DNA of 64,000 bases from Methanosarcina sp. ERenArc_MAG2 (GCA_023955635.1 JAMXHR010000010.1:620001-684000), one strand, 5' to 3'; shown: positions 19,701 to 29,957, counted from the first letter of the stretch. Notes: a model not told the origin generated them from the sequence alone. A program made the numbers and translations.

Positions 19701-20938
19701 ATGACTTCTAGAAACTTTCTTACAATCGATGATTTTGACACACATGGAAAGACAATTCTTGTAAGGGTTGACCTGAACTCTCCTATGGATCCACGGGGTA
19801 ATATTCTGGATGATATGCGAATCCAAAGCCATATTGCTACCTTGAAGGATCTCGAGGACGCAAAAGTTGTTTTGCTTGCGCACCAGAGCAGGCCAGGAAA
19901 AAAGACTTCACAACAATGAAGCCTCATGCCAACTTGATGTCCAAATATCTGGGCAAGCAGGTTCTCTATGTAGACGATATCTTTGGAACTTATGCAAAGA
20001 CCCGGATTGCTTCTATGGAAAATGGTGATGTCATCCTGCTTGAAAATGTAAGGTTCTATTCCGAAGAAAGCCTCGAAAGGTCTCCGGCAGAACAGGCCAA
20101 CACATATCCGGTTAAAAAGCTTGCACCCTTTGTGGATATTTTCCTCAACGATGCCTTTGCCGTATCTCACAGGTCTCATCTCTCTGTGGTTGGATTTACG
20201 GAAGTTCTTCCGTCTGGAGCTGGAAGGGTAATGGAAAAAGAGATCACATCTCTGGACAGAGGGATCAAAGGAGGGGAAAGGCCAGCTATTTTCGTGCTCG
20301 GAGGGGCAAAAGTGGATGATTCTCTTCGAGTGGCGGAAAATGTGCTTGCAAATGGAGGGGCTGACCGTGTACTCCTTACTGGTGTAGTAGCGAATGTGGC
20401 TCTTGCTGCATCCGGGGTAAATATCGGAAAAGCCAATTTGGATTTCATCAAATCCCAGGGTTATGAAGGCCAGATCGAAAAGGCAAAAGGCCTGCTTGAT
20501 AAGTTCAAAGACAAGGTGGGCCTTCCTCAAGACGTGGCTTTAAACGACAATAAGAAACGGGTCGAAGTGCCGGTTTCGGAACTTGATTCTGATTCTCTTC
20601 CCATAAATGATATAGGGCTTGAAACCATAGTGGACTTTACCCATGAAATTGAAAATGCAAAAACCGTTGTCTTAAACGGTCCTGCAGGCGTTTCCGAAAT
20701 TGACGATTTTGCCCTGGGAACCCACGAAATAATAAAAGCTGCAATTAAATCCGAGTTTTCAATCGTTGGTGGCGGGCATATCTCGGCAGAAGTTGACCAT
20801 CTCGGCCTTCAACACCGTTTTTCCCATATCAGCACAGGTGGAGGGGCATGCATTGACTATCTTGCCGGGGTAAAGCTTCCAGGCGTTGAGGCTCTGATAG
20901 CTGCAGCCAAAAAATACCAGGACGCTAAGAAACTTTAA
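19701..20938 (+). CDS. pgk: phosphoglycerate kinase (one-base gap)
   Basis: ATG 19701 opens TIDDFDTHGKTILVRVDLNSP, the substrate-binding N-terminal strand. The frame breaks in the A6 run 19898-19903 right after LLAHQSRPGKK; with one more A it continues DFTTMKPHANLMSKYLG. Further landmarks are LLENVRFYSEE, FLNDAFAVSHRSH, GGAKVDDS and the ATP-site STGGGACIDYLAG. The restored length is 412 residues, normal for archaeal PGK. It interconverts 3-phosphoglycerate and 1,3-bisphosphoglycerate, mainly in gluconeogenesis here. Loss of this gene would be surprising, so I treat the gap as an error. Confidence 0.92.
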
Positions 20939-20985
20939 TTGTTCTGCTTCCTAGCGTTCCGGGCTTTATAGGGAGAAACGTAAAA

Positions 20986-21008
20986 CCCCGAAGTCTTTAG
21001 CTTCGGGG
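20986..21008. repeat. hairpin resembling an IS200/IS605 end
   Basis: CCCCGAAG-TCTTTAG-CTTCGGGG, then CAGTTCAC. A perfect 8-bp stem with this sequence and tail is typical, as I recall, of the right ends of IS200/IS605 elements. It lies about 50 bases after pgk and has no T tract. It could instead end the pgk message. Confidence 0.45.
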
Positions 21009-21254
21009 CAGTTCACAATAGTGAGCTTTCTATCCGGCAGTCCTTTCCGTAGAATTTTTTAAATTCTTCTTTTTTAAATAGTTTTTCTCATCTTCCGACT
21101 GCTCAGAAATCAAGTTCTGGAAATATACTTTAACAAGCGCCGATAAACATACTGTTATAAGAGCTTCCATACACATCTTGTCATTAACCTGTAGCTGATA
21201 CTACTGGCTGACATTCACATGCTAGAATAATAAAATAGAGGTGTTGGTTCAAAC

Positions 21255-21863
21255 ATGCTTACAGACATCGAAGGCAGAACTGCAGTCAAACTTGCAAGGA
21301 AGACGATTGAATCATTCCTATCTGAAGAAAGGCTCTCGGAACCTCAGGAGCTGGGTTTTGAGCTTTCGCCGGTTTTTGGGGAGAAAAGGGGGGTTTTCGT
21401 CACACTTACGGAGAACGGGCTCCTTAGAGGCTGTATAGGGCATCCTTTTCCTGATTCCACACTTGAAGAAGCAATTATGGATTCTGCCATTTCTGCAGCA
21501 ACCCGTGACCCGCGTTTTCCACCTGTCGGGGAGGATGAGCTGGATGATATCGTTGTTGAGGTTACAGTTCTTACCCCTCCCGAAAAGATTAATGCTCCTC
21601 CAAAAGAGCTTCCTAACCATATAGAGATCGGAAGGCATGGTCTTATTGTAAAACAGGGTTATTGTCAGGGACTGCTTCTTCCTCAGGTCGCTCCTGAAAA
21701 TAATATGGATTCTATCGACTTTCTTGATCATACCTGCCTGAAAGCCGGCCTTTCTCCGGATGCCTGGCTCAAAGGAGCCGAAGTCTCCTGTTTCGAAGGA
21801 CAGATTTTCAAGGAAAAAGAACCACAGGGTGAAGTTTTTGAGGAAAAGTTCTCATGTGAATGA
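21255..21863 (+). CDS. AMMECR1-domain protein
   Basis: 202 residues. Landmarks are [21 protein letters not shown], with the invariant LRGCIG motif of the family, then [25 protein letters not shown], and [18 protein letters not shown]. The family is conserved from archaea to humans, and its biochemical role is not settled. ATG 21255 follows a GAGGTG 11 bases upstream. It is a single-gene unit on the plus strand. Confidence 0.93.
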   Translation: MLTDIEGRTAVKLARKTIESFLSEERLSEPQELGFELSPVFGEKRGVFVTLTENGLLRGCIGHPFPDSTLEEAIMDSAISAATRDPRFPPVGEDELDDIVVEVTVLTPPEKINAPPKELPNHIEIGRHGLIVKQGYCQGLLLPQVAPENNMDSIDFLDHTCLKAGLSPDAWLKGAEVSCFEGQIFKEKEPQGEVFEEKFSCE

Positions 21864-22124
21864 GAATCTTTCCGGCTCCTGAAAATTCTTAAGCTTCTAA
21901 AAATTCTACGATTAAAAATTCTACGATTCAGGTAGTGGATGCGCCGAATAAAAAAGGTAAATGAAAGAATATTTGAATTTTTTGTTTTGTGGAGCGCAGC
22001 CTGCTGGCCTCCCAAATCTTGTTTCTTAGTCTGCCCGCAGGCGCCTGCTTAGAGCTGGAGATTCTTTTTCAGGCTGACTTCTGGCTTATTCCGTATTACG
22101 ACATCCCGTACCCTCAGTACCGGT

Positions 22125-22574
22125 TTACTCGATCTGAATCTTTTTTCCGGTTGCGGGCTCTATTTTTGGCAGGATGACTGTTAAGACGCCGTTTTTGAGC
22201 TGGGCATTTGCCCCTTCTTCTGTTACGCCATCCGGAAGAGGAATTTCACGGTAATAGCGCATGAAAGACCGCTCTTTTCTGAGATAGCCTTCCTTTTCGG
22301 TCTCTTCCTTTTTTCCTGCACTAATTACGAGAACGTTGTCCCTGAGATTCAGCTCAACATTTTCCCTGTCAACGCCAGGCAAGTCGGTTGTGACAATTAC
22401 CTTATCACCTTCTTCTGCAACATCAGTCAGCGGAGATAAAGTCTCGGTTCCGAATCGGCTTTCCAGCGCAGGGTATGTCTTGAACATCTGTCCCATGTAT
22501 TCCTGCATTCTTCTAATCTCATCAAACGGGTCCCAGCTATACACGCTGCGGTCTGTTCTTTTTATCGGTTTCAT
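22125..22574 (-). CDS. Hsp20 small heat-shock protein
   Basis: 149 residues from ATG 22574, supported by GGAGGA 8 bases upstream; an earlier in-frame ATG has none. An N-terminal arm with WDPFDEIRRMQEYM precedes an alpha-crystallin domain (VIVTTDLPGVDRENVELNLRDNVLVISA, RSFMRYYREIPLPDGV, AQLKNGVLTVILPK) and a C-terminal KKIQIE. It forms oligomers that hold unfolding proteins. About 600 bp of non-coding DNA lies upstream. Confidence 0.93.
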   Translation of the reverse strand: MKPIKRTDRSVYSWDPFDEIRRMQEYMGQMFKTYPALESRFGTETLSPLTDVAEEGDKVIVTTDLPGVDRENVELNLRDNVLVISAGKKEETEKEGYLRKERSFMRYYREIPLPDGVTEEGANAQLKNGVLTVILPKIEPATGKKIQIE

Positions 22575-23200
22575 ATACAGATTCCTCCGTGTCTGATCCC
22601 AGGATTTCCCTGGATTCAAAGCTTGCTTGTTTTTCGCAGGTCTTCCTGGTTTTATTTAGCTTCGTAAGTGATTTATGATGTAATTTCGAAATTGATTTAA
22701 AGAACGTCTTTTCCTTCTTCTCAGAAAGCTGCCTGCAAGGTGCGGGACCCGGTCAAGGTGAGTGGAGGGTTTTTATTCAGTAATCTTACCCGCTTCTCAC
22801 AAACGTGAGAAATGAGAGGTTGAAGCTCTCATATTCTTTTTTCGGATAGAAAAAATTTTTTGAAGGTTGTGCAGGGCACCTTCTGTCCGTTCGCAGGTTG
22901 TTGACGGGTAACTGAGGGCCAGTCGCCCTTACAGTTATTATTTTACTTCTCTGTAAGATGGTTATTGTTTCTCAGTTACTATCATAAAGTTATGATCATT
23001 AGTATTTAAATATTTCGCTTATTAACATTTGCTGTTTCTAAAATAAGGTTTTTTTCGGGCAAACGGTAAGATTTTTGGGTAAAATAGGGCTCTACCGTGG
23101 GCTGAACTAACCAATTTCTTTAAAAAAGTTAATTCTGGAAATTAGAATCTATCAAAGTAAGGTTTATACTAAAAGTAATAAAACAAGTAAAAAGCAAAAT
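22575..23200. other. intergenic region upstream of the Hsp20 gene
   Basis: No gene found. A short hairpin TCTCAC-AAAC-GTGAGA lies near 22797. The leftward Hsp20 promoter must be in the first 100 bases. The far end runs into the hsdR remnant. Confidence 0.45.
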
Positions 23201-23515
23201 TTATGCTACCGAAATGCCCGCATTCCTGTACAGAAGTTTTGCCTGTTTAAGGATATTTTCAGTAGCCAGTTTTTGTTTATCCGGAGGATATCCATACCTT
23301 TTCAGCAGTCTTTTTACACTCACCTTCACTTTTGCCCGGATGTTTTCCCGAAGGGTCCAGCAATACCTGCATTTTGCCTGATAAATCTAACAAGTTCTGC
23401 TGCCATGAGTCTTAACGTCTAATTGCCCAGGATTCCCATGGCACTTATTGTCAGCAAGAGAATCATAGAACGCAATTTTTTCACAATTCAGGCCGAATTC
23501 TTCGCCTCTGTTGTC
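23201..23515 (-). pseudogene. remnant of a type I restriction R subunit (C-terminal end)
   Basis: The minus strand ends VKRLLKRYGYPPDKQKLATENILKQA... at TAA 23201, the characteristic extreme C terminus of HsdR. Upstream pieces in shifting frames include FGLNCEKIAFYDSLADNK, MAAELVRFIRQNA and WTLRENIRAKV, all in the HsdR order. Several frameshifts and small losses separate them. This is true decay, not a one-base artefact. It is unrelated in position to the intact operon at 34 kb. Confidence 0.7.
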
Positions 23516-23600
23516 GGCTTTTCAGTCATTGAAACGACGCCTTAACTCTAAACGATGGTGTAGAAGCCCCTGGTAATTGTGGGATTTTTGCCGGGGCCAG

Positions 23601-24481
23601 TCAGTTTATTTTATCAATCAGATCGAGGAGAGTGTCTCTTAATACTTCTTTAGTGGAGTCTGAAAAGTCTTCGAGTTTATCCAGGCTTTTCAGGGCTTTT
23701 TCAAAATAAGATTTTGCAAGAGCAGGGTCTATTTCGACGTAGGCTCCTCCCATGAAAACATACAGGTAAATGAAGTCGTCATATTTTTCAATAAGCTTTC
23801 TGTATAGTTCCTGGATCTTTCCAAATTCACCTTTTTCGGACAGATCTGAGATATAAAGCCCCACGAGTTCATAAAAATCCGGGCCGTTTTCCAGCAGGAA
23901 ATCATATTTTTCGGCATCTGTTAGTGAAAGGAACTTTGTTTCCATTTCGGCTATCAGTTCTTCTTCAGTCAATTCTCCCTCTTCGTCGTCTCCATAATTT
24001 TCTACAAATTCGAAATAATCATCCTCGTTCCCTTTCAAAAGCATGAGGTCGGCGTGTTTACTGGACAGTCCCAGATTAGCGGCAAGCTTTTTGACGCTCC
24101 TTTCATACTCTTCACTCTCTTCTTCCGTGAAAAGCCCCATAACGTAAGTAGCCCACTTTAGGTACGCCTGTTCGTCTTCCATCCAGGCTCTGTTGTTAAT
24201 AACCTCTAAAACATAGTCAATTACCAGTTTGAACTCATGATGGGTTATTGGCTCTTCTTCAAGAAGTTCTATCAGGTTTTCGGTAATTTCTTTTTCAAGG
24301 TCATGCTTAAAAAAGATATCTCTTTGTCGCAGTTTTTCCTGATATTCTTTAATGCTGATAGTACATCTTTGTCTTTTATTTGTCTGTCATCCTCATAAAA
24401 ATGCCTGGCAATCGAATATTCGATTGTCCCCAGATAATCGGAGTATTCATACTCTTCTCCTTGCAGGCTTTTTATTTTCAT
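23601..24481 (-). CDS. acidic helical repeat protein (one-base gap)
   Basis: The N-terminal part (ATG 24481, KSLQGEEYEYSDYLGTIEYSIARHFYEDD) breaks at the A6 run 24309-24314; one added base leads into FFKHDLEKEITENLIELLEEE and on through WMEDEQAYLKWATYVMGLF to the end, 293 residues in all. Very rich in Glu and Asp, with TPR-like helical pairs near the C terminus (YLYVFMGGAYVEIDPALAKSYFEKAL). I do not recognise a family. It sits between fragments of hsdM (upstream) and hsdR (downstream) on the same strand, where hsdS would have been. Confidence 0.65.
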
Positions 24482-24721
24482 TACTTCCGGTGTGTCGGGT
24501 TCAAGATGCAGGAAAAGTGAGTCTTCCCCTCTTCAGTGAATCTATTCCCATTTTCAGAATTCATGGCTGTGCTCTCCGTTTATTTTTTACTTTCCTTAAT
24601 ATTCATTGTATTCGACATGTGTTTTAAGCTTTGTTTTTATGCTTATTATTTTAAGCTCAGTTTTTCTTCTATTTTTTCAGTAATTTTAAGCTCAAAGATC
24701 TCAGATTCTTTCAGCCTGAAA

Positions 24722-24930
24722 TCAGAGTTCGTATCGGAGCCCTGCCTGATTTTCCTGAATCTTCATTTCCAGTTCCTTCGATTTCCTGAACTGTTCCGAC
24801 AGTTCAGCAGTCAGCCTGTCCATTTTCTCTCCAAATCCCTCACCTTCACCTTCGGTTTCTTCAAAATCAACATAGCAAGCTGGGGTGAGAATATAATCGT
24901 ACTCCTTTCTCGCGATAGAGTATTTTTACG
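24722..24930 (-). pseudogene. remnant of a type I methyltransferase subunit (C-terminal end)
   Basis: The minus strand reads IARKEYDYILTPACYV...GFGEKMDRLTAELSEQF and ends at TGA 24722-24724. This is the conserved C terminus of HsdM (the ...YxLTPxxYV... and EKMxxLTxEL stretch). Nothing upstream continues it. Together with the hsdR remnant at 23.2-23.5 kb it marks a lost type I system in order hsdM to hsdR. Confidence 0.7.
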
Positions 24931-25061
24931 AACAATTGAGAAGTTTTTTGATTAAGCCAGATACTTTTGTTTTTTTGGTTTGCCCTACAATAATGTATTT
25001 AATATCTTGAAATGCATTTAAAATCCTGAGTTCCAAAACTTGTCACCTTTAAATTCTGAAT

Positions 25062-25484
25062 TTATTCCCACTTCATCAGGATCATCACGCAGCCTGTATG
25101 CTCATCAATCTCTTCTCCGGCTGCTACAAAACCATACTTCTTATAAAAGCCAAAGGCACTTTCGTTTTCTCTGTAGACTTTGAGGGAGAGCTTTCCTCTC
25201 AGAGTTTTCGAATTTTCAAGAAGAGTTCTGCCGATTCCTTTGCCCTGCATTTCCGGCGCTACGAAGAGGGCACAGACTCTGTCCTCAACAAGAGAAATGA
25301 ATCCTGTGACCTTTCCATCTTCTTCAAAAACTAAATTTTCGGCAAGTGGAAGGTACTTATCTTTCATTGCACTTTTTTTCAAAGCCCAAAAAGAGGCCGG
25401 GACGAAGGAGTGAGCAACTACAGAGGCATCGTACCAGATTCTCACCATTTCTTCAAGATCTGTTTTCCTGCAATTTCGAATCAA
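25062..25484 (-). CDS. GNAT-family N-acetyltransferase
   Basis: 140 residues from TTG 25484. GNAT signatures are RNCRKTDLEEMVRIW at the start, VCALFVAPEMQGKGIGRTLL (acetyl-CoA pyrophosphate loop Q-G-K-G-I-G) and AFGFYKKYGFVAAGEE near the end. It transfers acetyl from acetyl-CoA to an unknown amine. It is of the YjaB/small-molecule type rather than RimL-like. Single gene. Confidence 0.88.
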   Translation of the reverse strand: MIRNCRKTDLEEMVRIWYDASVVAHSFVPASFWALKKSAMKDKYLPLAENLVFEEDGKVTGFISLVEDRVCALFVAPEMQGKGIGRTLLENSKTLRGKLSLKVYRENESAFGFYKKYGFVAAGEEIDEHTGCVMILMKWE

Positions 25485-25772
25485 TGTATCAAATTCCTGT
25501 TTTTAAGGTTCTATCGGTGTAAAGTTAAATGAAGTATATACTTTATAACTCGAATGTTACAGAGCTTCTTAACTCGAATCTTGTTACGATTTGATGAACC
25601 TGAAAGTACCAGTTCAAAATACTGTATGTAAAAAGTTCAGGAAAAAGAAAGGTATATATAGAAAGAAAAAAGTTTAAAAAATGTCAGACCGAAAAAGCTT
25701 CGATCTGGAAAAGAGACTTTCATGAAAATGGGTCCGAATCAAAAAGAAAAAGTCGGAAAAATTTATTTTCAT
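25485..25772. other. intergenic region
   Basis: No gene seen. A/T-rich, with purine-rich runs around 25640-25690. Confidence 0.4.
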
Positions 25773-25943
25773 TTATTCCATGGACTCGATCTGGCGGATC
25801 AAGTCGTTGGTGTATCTTTCGGATAACTTCACATATGGACTGCATGGAATTACTCTTACCAGCTTCCCATATCTGGATACGTACATATCAGGTCCATGTG
25901 AAGTTTTTACTTTTGTAAAATTGTATCCTTTTGTAAAGGTCAT
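25773..25943 (-). CDS. 56-residue small basic protein
   Basis: ATG 25943 to TAA 25773-25775, preceded by a strong GGAGGT about 7 bases upstream. The sequence is well mixed (VSRYGKLVRVIPCSPYVKLS...) with a net positive charge, and has no membrane segment. The good ribosome binding site and codon use argue for a real gene. No family recognised. About 330 bp upstream is free for its promoter. Confidence 0.65.
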   Translation of the reverse strand: MTFTKGYNFTKVKTSHGPDMYVSRYGKLVRVIPCSPYVKLSERYTNDLIRQIESME

Positions 25944-26277
25944 TTATTTAACCTCCACTAATTATTATGGCGGGCATTCCATATTAATATTTTTTTACTT
26001 AATAATCATTATAGATTATGGCTGCTGTATTTGAATCTGTTCCCAGACTTATCTCAATTAAGAAATAATATTAAATACACTCATGGAAAAAAAGAGTTTT
26101 AAAAACTTTCTAAATATAAAAGGTTATATTTGTAACTCTGTTCACGGGCCATATCACCTAAAATTAAACTATAAGCATATCCTCAAAGAAATTAAGTTGT
26201 AAGCTAAATTAAATTGAAAGCTTATTCTCCAAGAATAAGCTGCCTGTGGATAAACAAGGTCCAGAACCGGTCAGAAG
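25944..26277. other. intergenic region, about 330 bp
   Basis: AT-rich. An inverted pair GCTTATTCTCC...AAGAATAAGC near 26219-26241 may end the leftward deoxyribosyltransferase transcript. No gene. Confidence 0.4.
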
Positions 26278-26700
26278 TTACTTGTATTTTTCCATTATTT
26301 TGAGCAGTTCTTCTTCATCTCTGGCAAGGGCGACTATAGCCATCTCAATCATCAGGTTAACTATCCCGTCCGACAGAGCCCTGAAATCGGTCCGAAGTCC
26401 TATAACAGTTTTTTCACTGGCATAGGCGTAGCCGATCTCCCAGGCAGTCCCTGAGTCTACGTCCACGCCATCAAGAACCGCAACTACAATATCCGAATTG
26501 TCCACGCCCTTCACGCATTTCCTGAAAATGCACTCCTGATTCTGTCTTTCGCGCTCATTTGCGGCATCTTCTGCGTCTTCCTGGGGTAAAAAAACTGAAA
26601 AGCCTTTCTTGAGCAGCAGATCTTTTAGTTTACGGTTGTATTCGAGCTCCGCATGGGTAAAAAGGGGGCCTGCAAGATAGATAGTCTTTTTTTTGCTCAT
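26278..26700 (-). CDS. nucleoside 2-deoxyribosyltransferase family protein
   Basis: 140 residues. It begins KKTIYLAGPLFTHAELEYNRKL, the family's nucleotide-binding loop, followed by GVDNSDIVVAVLDGVDVDSGTAWEIGYA, which carries the catalytic Glu in the GTAWEIG motif. Members cleave or exchange the N-glycosidic bond of (deoxy)nucleosides and nucleotides. Cytoplasmic, single gene; divergent from argC with a 350-bp gap. Confidence 0.9.
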   Translation of the reverse strand: MSKKKTIYLAGPLFTHAELEYNRKLKDLLLKKGFSVFLPQEDAEDAANERERQNQECIFRKCVKGVDNSDIVVAVLDGVDVDSGTAWEIGYAYASEKTVIGLRTDFRALSDGIVNLMIEMAIVALARDEEELLKIMEKYK

Positions 26701-27054
26701 GTTTTTTTTCCTGTCATTTCAGAGGTCATGACCAATAAAATTTTCTTACAGTAAAAGATATTCTAAAGGTAAAATAGTTTGCCTGTAAACTGCAACTTTT
26801 CCTGTACTATTAGCTTGAATAAACCCAATATGGAATACACTTATATATTTAAAAACTTAAGTTCCACTGTATTAATATTATCAATCTCATTCATTCCTTA
26901 GAAAATATACTCAATAAAAATTCTTTCGTAGTGAAATTCTCTTTCTAAGCGCAGTTCATGACCTTAGATTAATATCTGGATTAAGTTTTCATTTATTATT
27001 TCCGATAATAAGTTTAATTATCTTGTATTAATATTAAACAGGCAGTGAATATTT
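26701..27054. other. divergent promoter region between deoxyribosyltransferase and argC
   Basis: Non-coding and AT-rich. A TATA-like CTTATATATTT is at 26840-26850. AT-rich stretches near 27020-27040 could serve argC. Confidence 0.4.
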
Positions 27055-28068
27055 ATGATCAAGGCTGGAATAATAGGAGCTTCAGGATATACAGGAGGAG
27101 AACTCCTGCGCTTGCTCGTGAACCACCCAAATGTTGAGCTGGAGCTGGCAACCTCCCGAAGTCTTGTAGGGAAGCCCGTAACAAGCACTCACAGGCATCT
27201 TGAAGGTTTTCTTGACCTCAAATATGAGAATCCTGATTCTGAATATATCAGGGAGCGCTGCGACGTAGTTTTTCTGGCAGTGCCGCACGGATCTGCCATG
27301 AACTATGTCCCTGAATTGCTTGACGGCAGCACGAAGGTTATCGATCTTAGTGCGGACTACAGGCTTGAAACTTCAGAATTCGAACAAATTTATGGGATGA
27401 AACACAGCGACCCGCGGAAAGCAGTTTACGGGCTTGTAGAGCTTCACCCTGAAGCTGCAGAAGAGGATCTTGTGGCAAATCCAGGATGTTTTCCCACAGG
27501 CGCAACTCTTGCAGCAGCTCCCCTTGCGGCAGCAGGGCTTATCGACATAGCAGTCTTTGATTCCAAAACAGGGGTCTCAGGGACTGGTATTTTGCCTACT
27601 GAGACTTCGCACTACCCGAACCTTGCGGAAAATATCATTCCTTATAAACTCACAGCCCACAGGCACAGGGCTGAGATCCTTATGGAACTTACCAGGCTGG
27701 ATGGAAAGCTTCGGAATATCAATTTCACTCCTCATGTTATACCTTCTATCAGGGGCATATTTACAACTGCTCATCTCTTTACAAAGGAGCCTCTCTCCAC
27801 AGACGACTTAAGAGCAATTTATGAAGACTTTTACAGGGATATGCCGTTTATCAGGCTTCCTTCAGGAGTTCCTTCCCTTACCGCAGTCAGGGGTTCCAAT
27901 TTCTGCGACATAAGCTTTGAAGCAGACACGGCAAATAACAGGGTTGTAGCGCTCTCTGCAATCGATAACCTTGTCAAAGGCGCATCAGGACAGGCTATCC
28001 AGAATATGAACCTCATGTTCGGGCTGGATGAAACACTTGGGCTCTGGCTGCCTGCGGCAGCTCCTTAA
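27055..28068 (+). CDS. argC: N-acetyl-gamma-glutamyl-phosphate reductase
   Basis: 337 residues. The NADP-binding start is KAGIIGASGYTGGELLRLL; the active-site Cys lies in VANPGCFPTGA; substrate-binding residues include SGTG and AHRHRAEI; the C terminus has VKGASGQAIQNMN. It reduces N-acetylglutamyl phosphate to the semialdehyde, step three of arginine synthesis. ArgJ lies two genes downstream, with a CBS protein between, all on the plus strand, so arginine synthesis is clustered here. Confidence 0.97.
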   Translation: MIKAGIIGASGYTGGELLRLLVNHPNVELELATSRSLVGKPVTSTHRHLEGFLDLKYENPDSEYIRERCDVVFLAVPHGSAMNYVPELLDGSTKVIDLSADYRLETSEFEQIYGMKHSDPRKAVYGLVELHPEAAEEDLVANPGCFPTGATLAAAPLAAAGLIDIAVFDSKTGVSGTGILPTETSHYPNLAENIIPYKLTAHRHRAEILMELTRLDGKLRNINFTPHVIPSIRGIFTTAHLFTKEPLSTDDLRAIYEDFYRDMPFIRLPSGVPSLTAVRGSNFCDISFEADTANNRVVALSAIDNLVKGASGQAIQNMNLMFGLDETLGLWLPAAAP

Positions 28069-28142
28069 ACTCGGATAGGCGAGAACATATAACTGGTGAC
28101 GGATTAAAGTAAAGAATATGATTTATTTCAAGGGGTAGTCAG

Positions 28143-28607
28143 ATGAAAGTAAAAGATGTCATGAATCCTAACGTTATTTTCTGCAAGCCTGACGATACAG
28201 TCCGGGAAGCTGCAAAAATATTGAAGGAAAACAGTATCAGTGGAGCTCCTATTCTTGAAGGGGAAAAGCTTGTGGGAATAATCAGCGAAGCGGACCTGCT
28301 GAAACTGCTGATACTCCCCGAAAAAGGAGAACTCTGGCTTCCAAGCCCTTTTGAGATTATAGAAGTTCCAATCAGAGAACTCATTGGCTGGGAGGATACA
28401 AAAAAGATGCTTTCTGATGCTGGTGCCATAAGGATAAAAGAGATCATGACAAAGGATGTGCACACGATCTCTTCCGAAGCATCCGTAGAAGAAGCCTCCG
28501 AGCATATGATCAGGCACAGGATTAACAGGCTTCCTGTAACTGAGGACAACCGCGTTGTAGGAATTGTTACTCGTGGTGATATCATTGAGGGTCTTGCAAA
28601 GCTCTGA
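28143..28607 (+). CDS. CBS-domain pair protein
   Basis: 154 residues made of two CBS domains: VKDVMNPNVIFCKPDDTVREAAKIL...GIISEADLLKL, then IKEIMTKDVHTISSEASVEEASEHM...VGIVTRGDII. CBS pairs bind adenosine nucleotides or other ligands and regulate partners. It lies between argC (75 bases upstream) and argJ (19 bases downstream), so it may sense energy or metabolite state for arginine synthesis; that role is an inference from position only. Confidence 0.9.
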   Translation: MKVKDVMNPNVIFCKPDDTVREAAKILKENSISGAPILEGEKLVGIISEADLLKLLILPEKGELWLPSPFEIIEVPIRELIGWEDTKKMLSDAGAIRIKEIMTKDVHTISSEASVEEASEHMIRHRINRLPVTEDNRVVGIVTRGDIIEGLAKL

Positions 28608-28626
28608 GGGAAAAGGAGAGTTTTTC

Positions 28627-29812
28627 ATGAAGCAAATCGAGGGTGGAATCTGTGCGGTAAGGGGGTATCCGCAAACGGAATCAAAACCGGAAAAATGGGA
28701 CTCACGGTCATTCTTGCGGAAGGTCCTGCTGCAGGCGTCTTTACGAAGAACAAGGTGACTGCAGCCCCGGTTACCCTGAGCAAAGAAATAATCGAAACCC
28801 GTCACCATCTTTCGGCTGTGATCGCAAACAGTGGCAATGCCAATGCCTTTACAGGGGATGACGGTTTTCTGGATGCTATGGAGATGGCATCAATGCTTGC
28901 CGAAAAGCTTGACATGGATGCTGATACTATTGCCGTTGCCTCAACAGGAGTAATTGGCAGAAGGCTTAACGTCTCCCGGATCAGGGAGCAACTTCCGAAA
29001 GTCCTTGAAGGGCTGGGCAGTTCCCCTGAGTGCAGCCAGGAAGCGGCAAAAGCGATCATGACCACTGATAGGGCCGTAAAAGAAGTAGCTATTGAGATGG
29101 ACTGCGGGATCAGGATAGGTGCAATTGCTAAAGGTTCAGGGATGATCGAGCCAAATATGGGAACTATGCTGTGTTTTGCATATACCGATGCAAAGGTGCC
29201 TGCAGATGTATTGGATGCAGCTCTCAAAAAAGCAGTCGATAAAACTTTCAATATGGTTGTTGTGGACGGGGATACGAGCACGAATGACATGGTTCTCCTA
29301 ACCTCCACCTGCAAGTCCGGAGTCAAACCCTGCATGGACTGCCTGGATGATTTTCAGGAAGGGCTAATTTACGTATTCACAGAGCTTGCAAAAAAAATGG
29401 CAAAAGATGGGGAAGGAGCTACAAAACTTATCGAAGCAAGGGTAGTGGGCGCAAAAACACATGGAGGTGCAAAGCTTGCTGCAAAAGCAATTGTACGTTC
29501 CCTCTGGTCAAGTCCGCGATCTTCGGAAAGGATCCCAACTGGGGTAGGGTCGTAGCTGCTGCAGGTTATTCAGGTGCAGAACTTGAGCAGGAAAGGCTTT
29601 CTCTTTCTTTTTCAGGAGGAGGAGAAGAGGTCGAACTTGTAAGATCCGGTGAGATTTCCGGTTCTTCTGATCTTGCGCTTCTGAAACAGATCATGGCAAA
29701 TGAGGAAATCGTCATCACCCTTGACCTTGATATGGGAACGGAAAAGGCAACTGCATGGGGTTGCGACCTAACTTACGATTATGTCAGGATCAATGCCGAG
29801 TATACGACTTAA
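28627..29812 (+). CDS. argJ: glutamate N-acetyltransferase / ornithine acetyltransferase (two one-base gaps)
   Basis: ATG 28627, with AAAGGAGAG 6 bases before it, opens KQIEGGICAVRG. The frame breaks at the G5 run 28661-28665 and continues as VSANGIKTGKMGLTVILAEG. A second break near 29499-29505 joins AKAIVRS to SLVKSAIFGKDPNWGRVVAAAG. With two bases added the gene is 395 residues, the usual size. The nucleophile Thr is in NMGTMLCF within KGSGMIEPNMGTML, where the precursor cleaves itself into two chains. It recycles the acetyl group between ornithine and glutamate. Because arginine synthesis is needed, the gaps are probably errors. Confidence 0.9.
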
Positions 29813-29957
29813 TGCGGGCTATATCCCTTTCAGGGTTCGTACACGTCGATATAAGATACAGGCTAGCTTAACTTTAGGAAAAATAAAAACCTGGATTTCC
29901 CTAATTTCTGAGAATTATTCTTTGATTCGAGTGTATATTTCCAGGGGGTTTTATTGA

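Noticed and set aside
19676..20530. 284-codon minus-strand frame
   Set aside because: Antisense shadow of pgk; composition unlike a protein.
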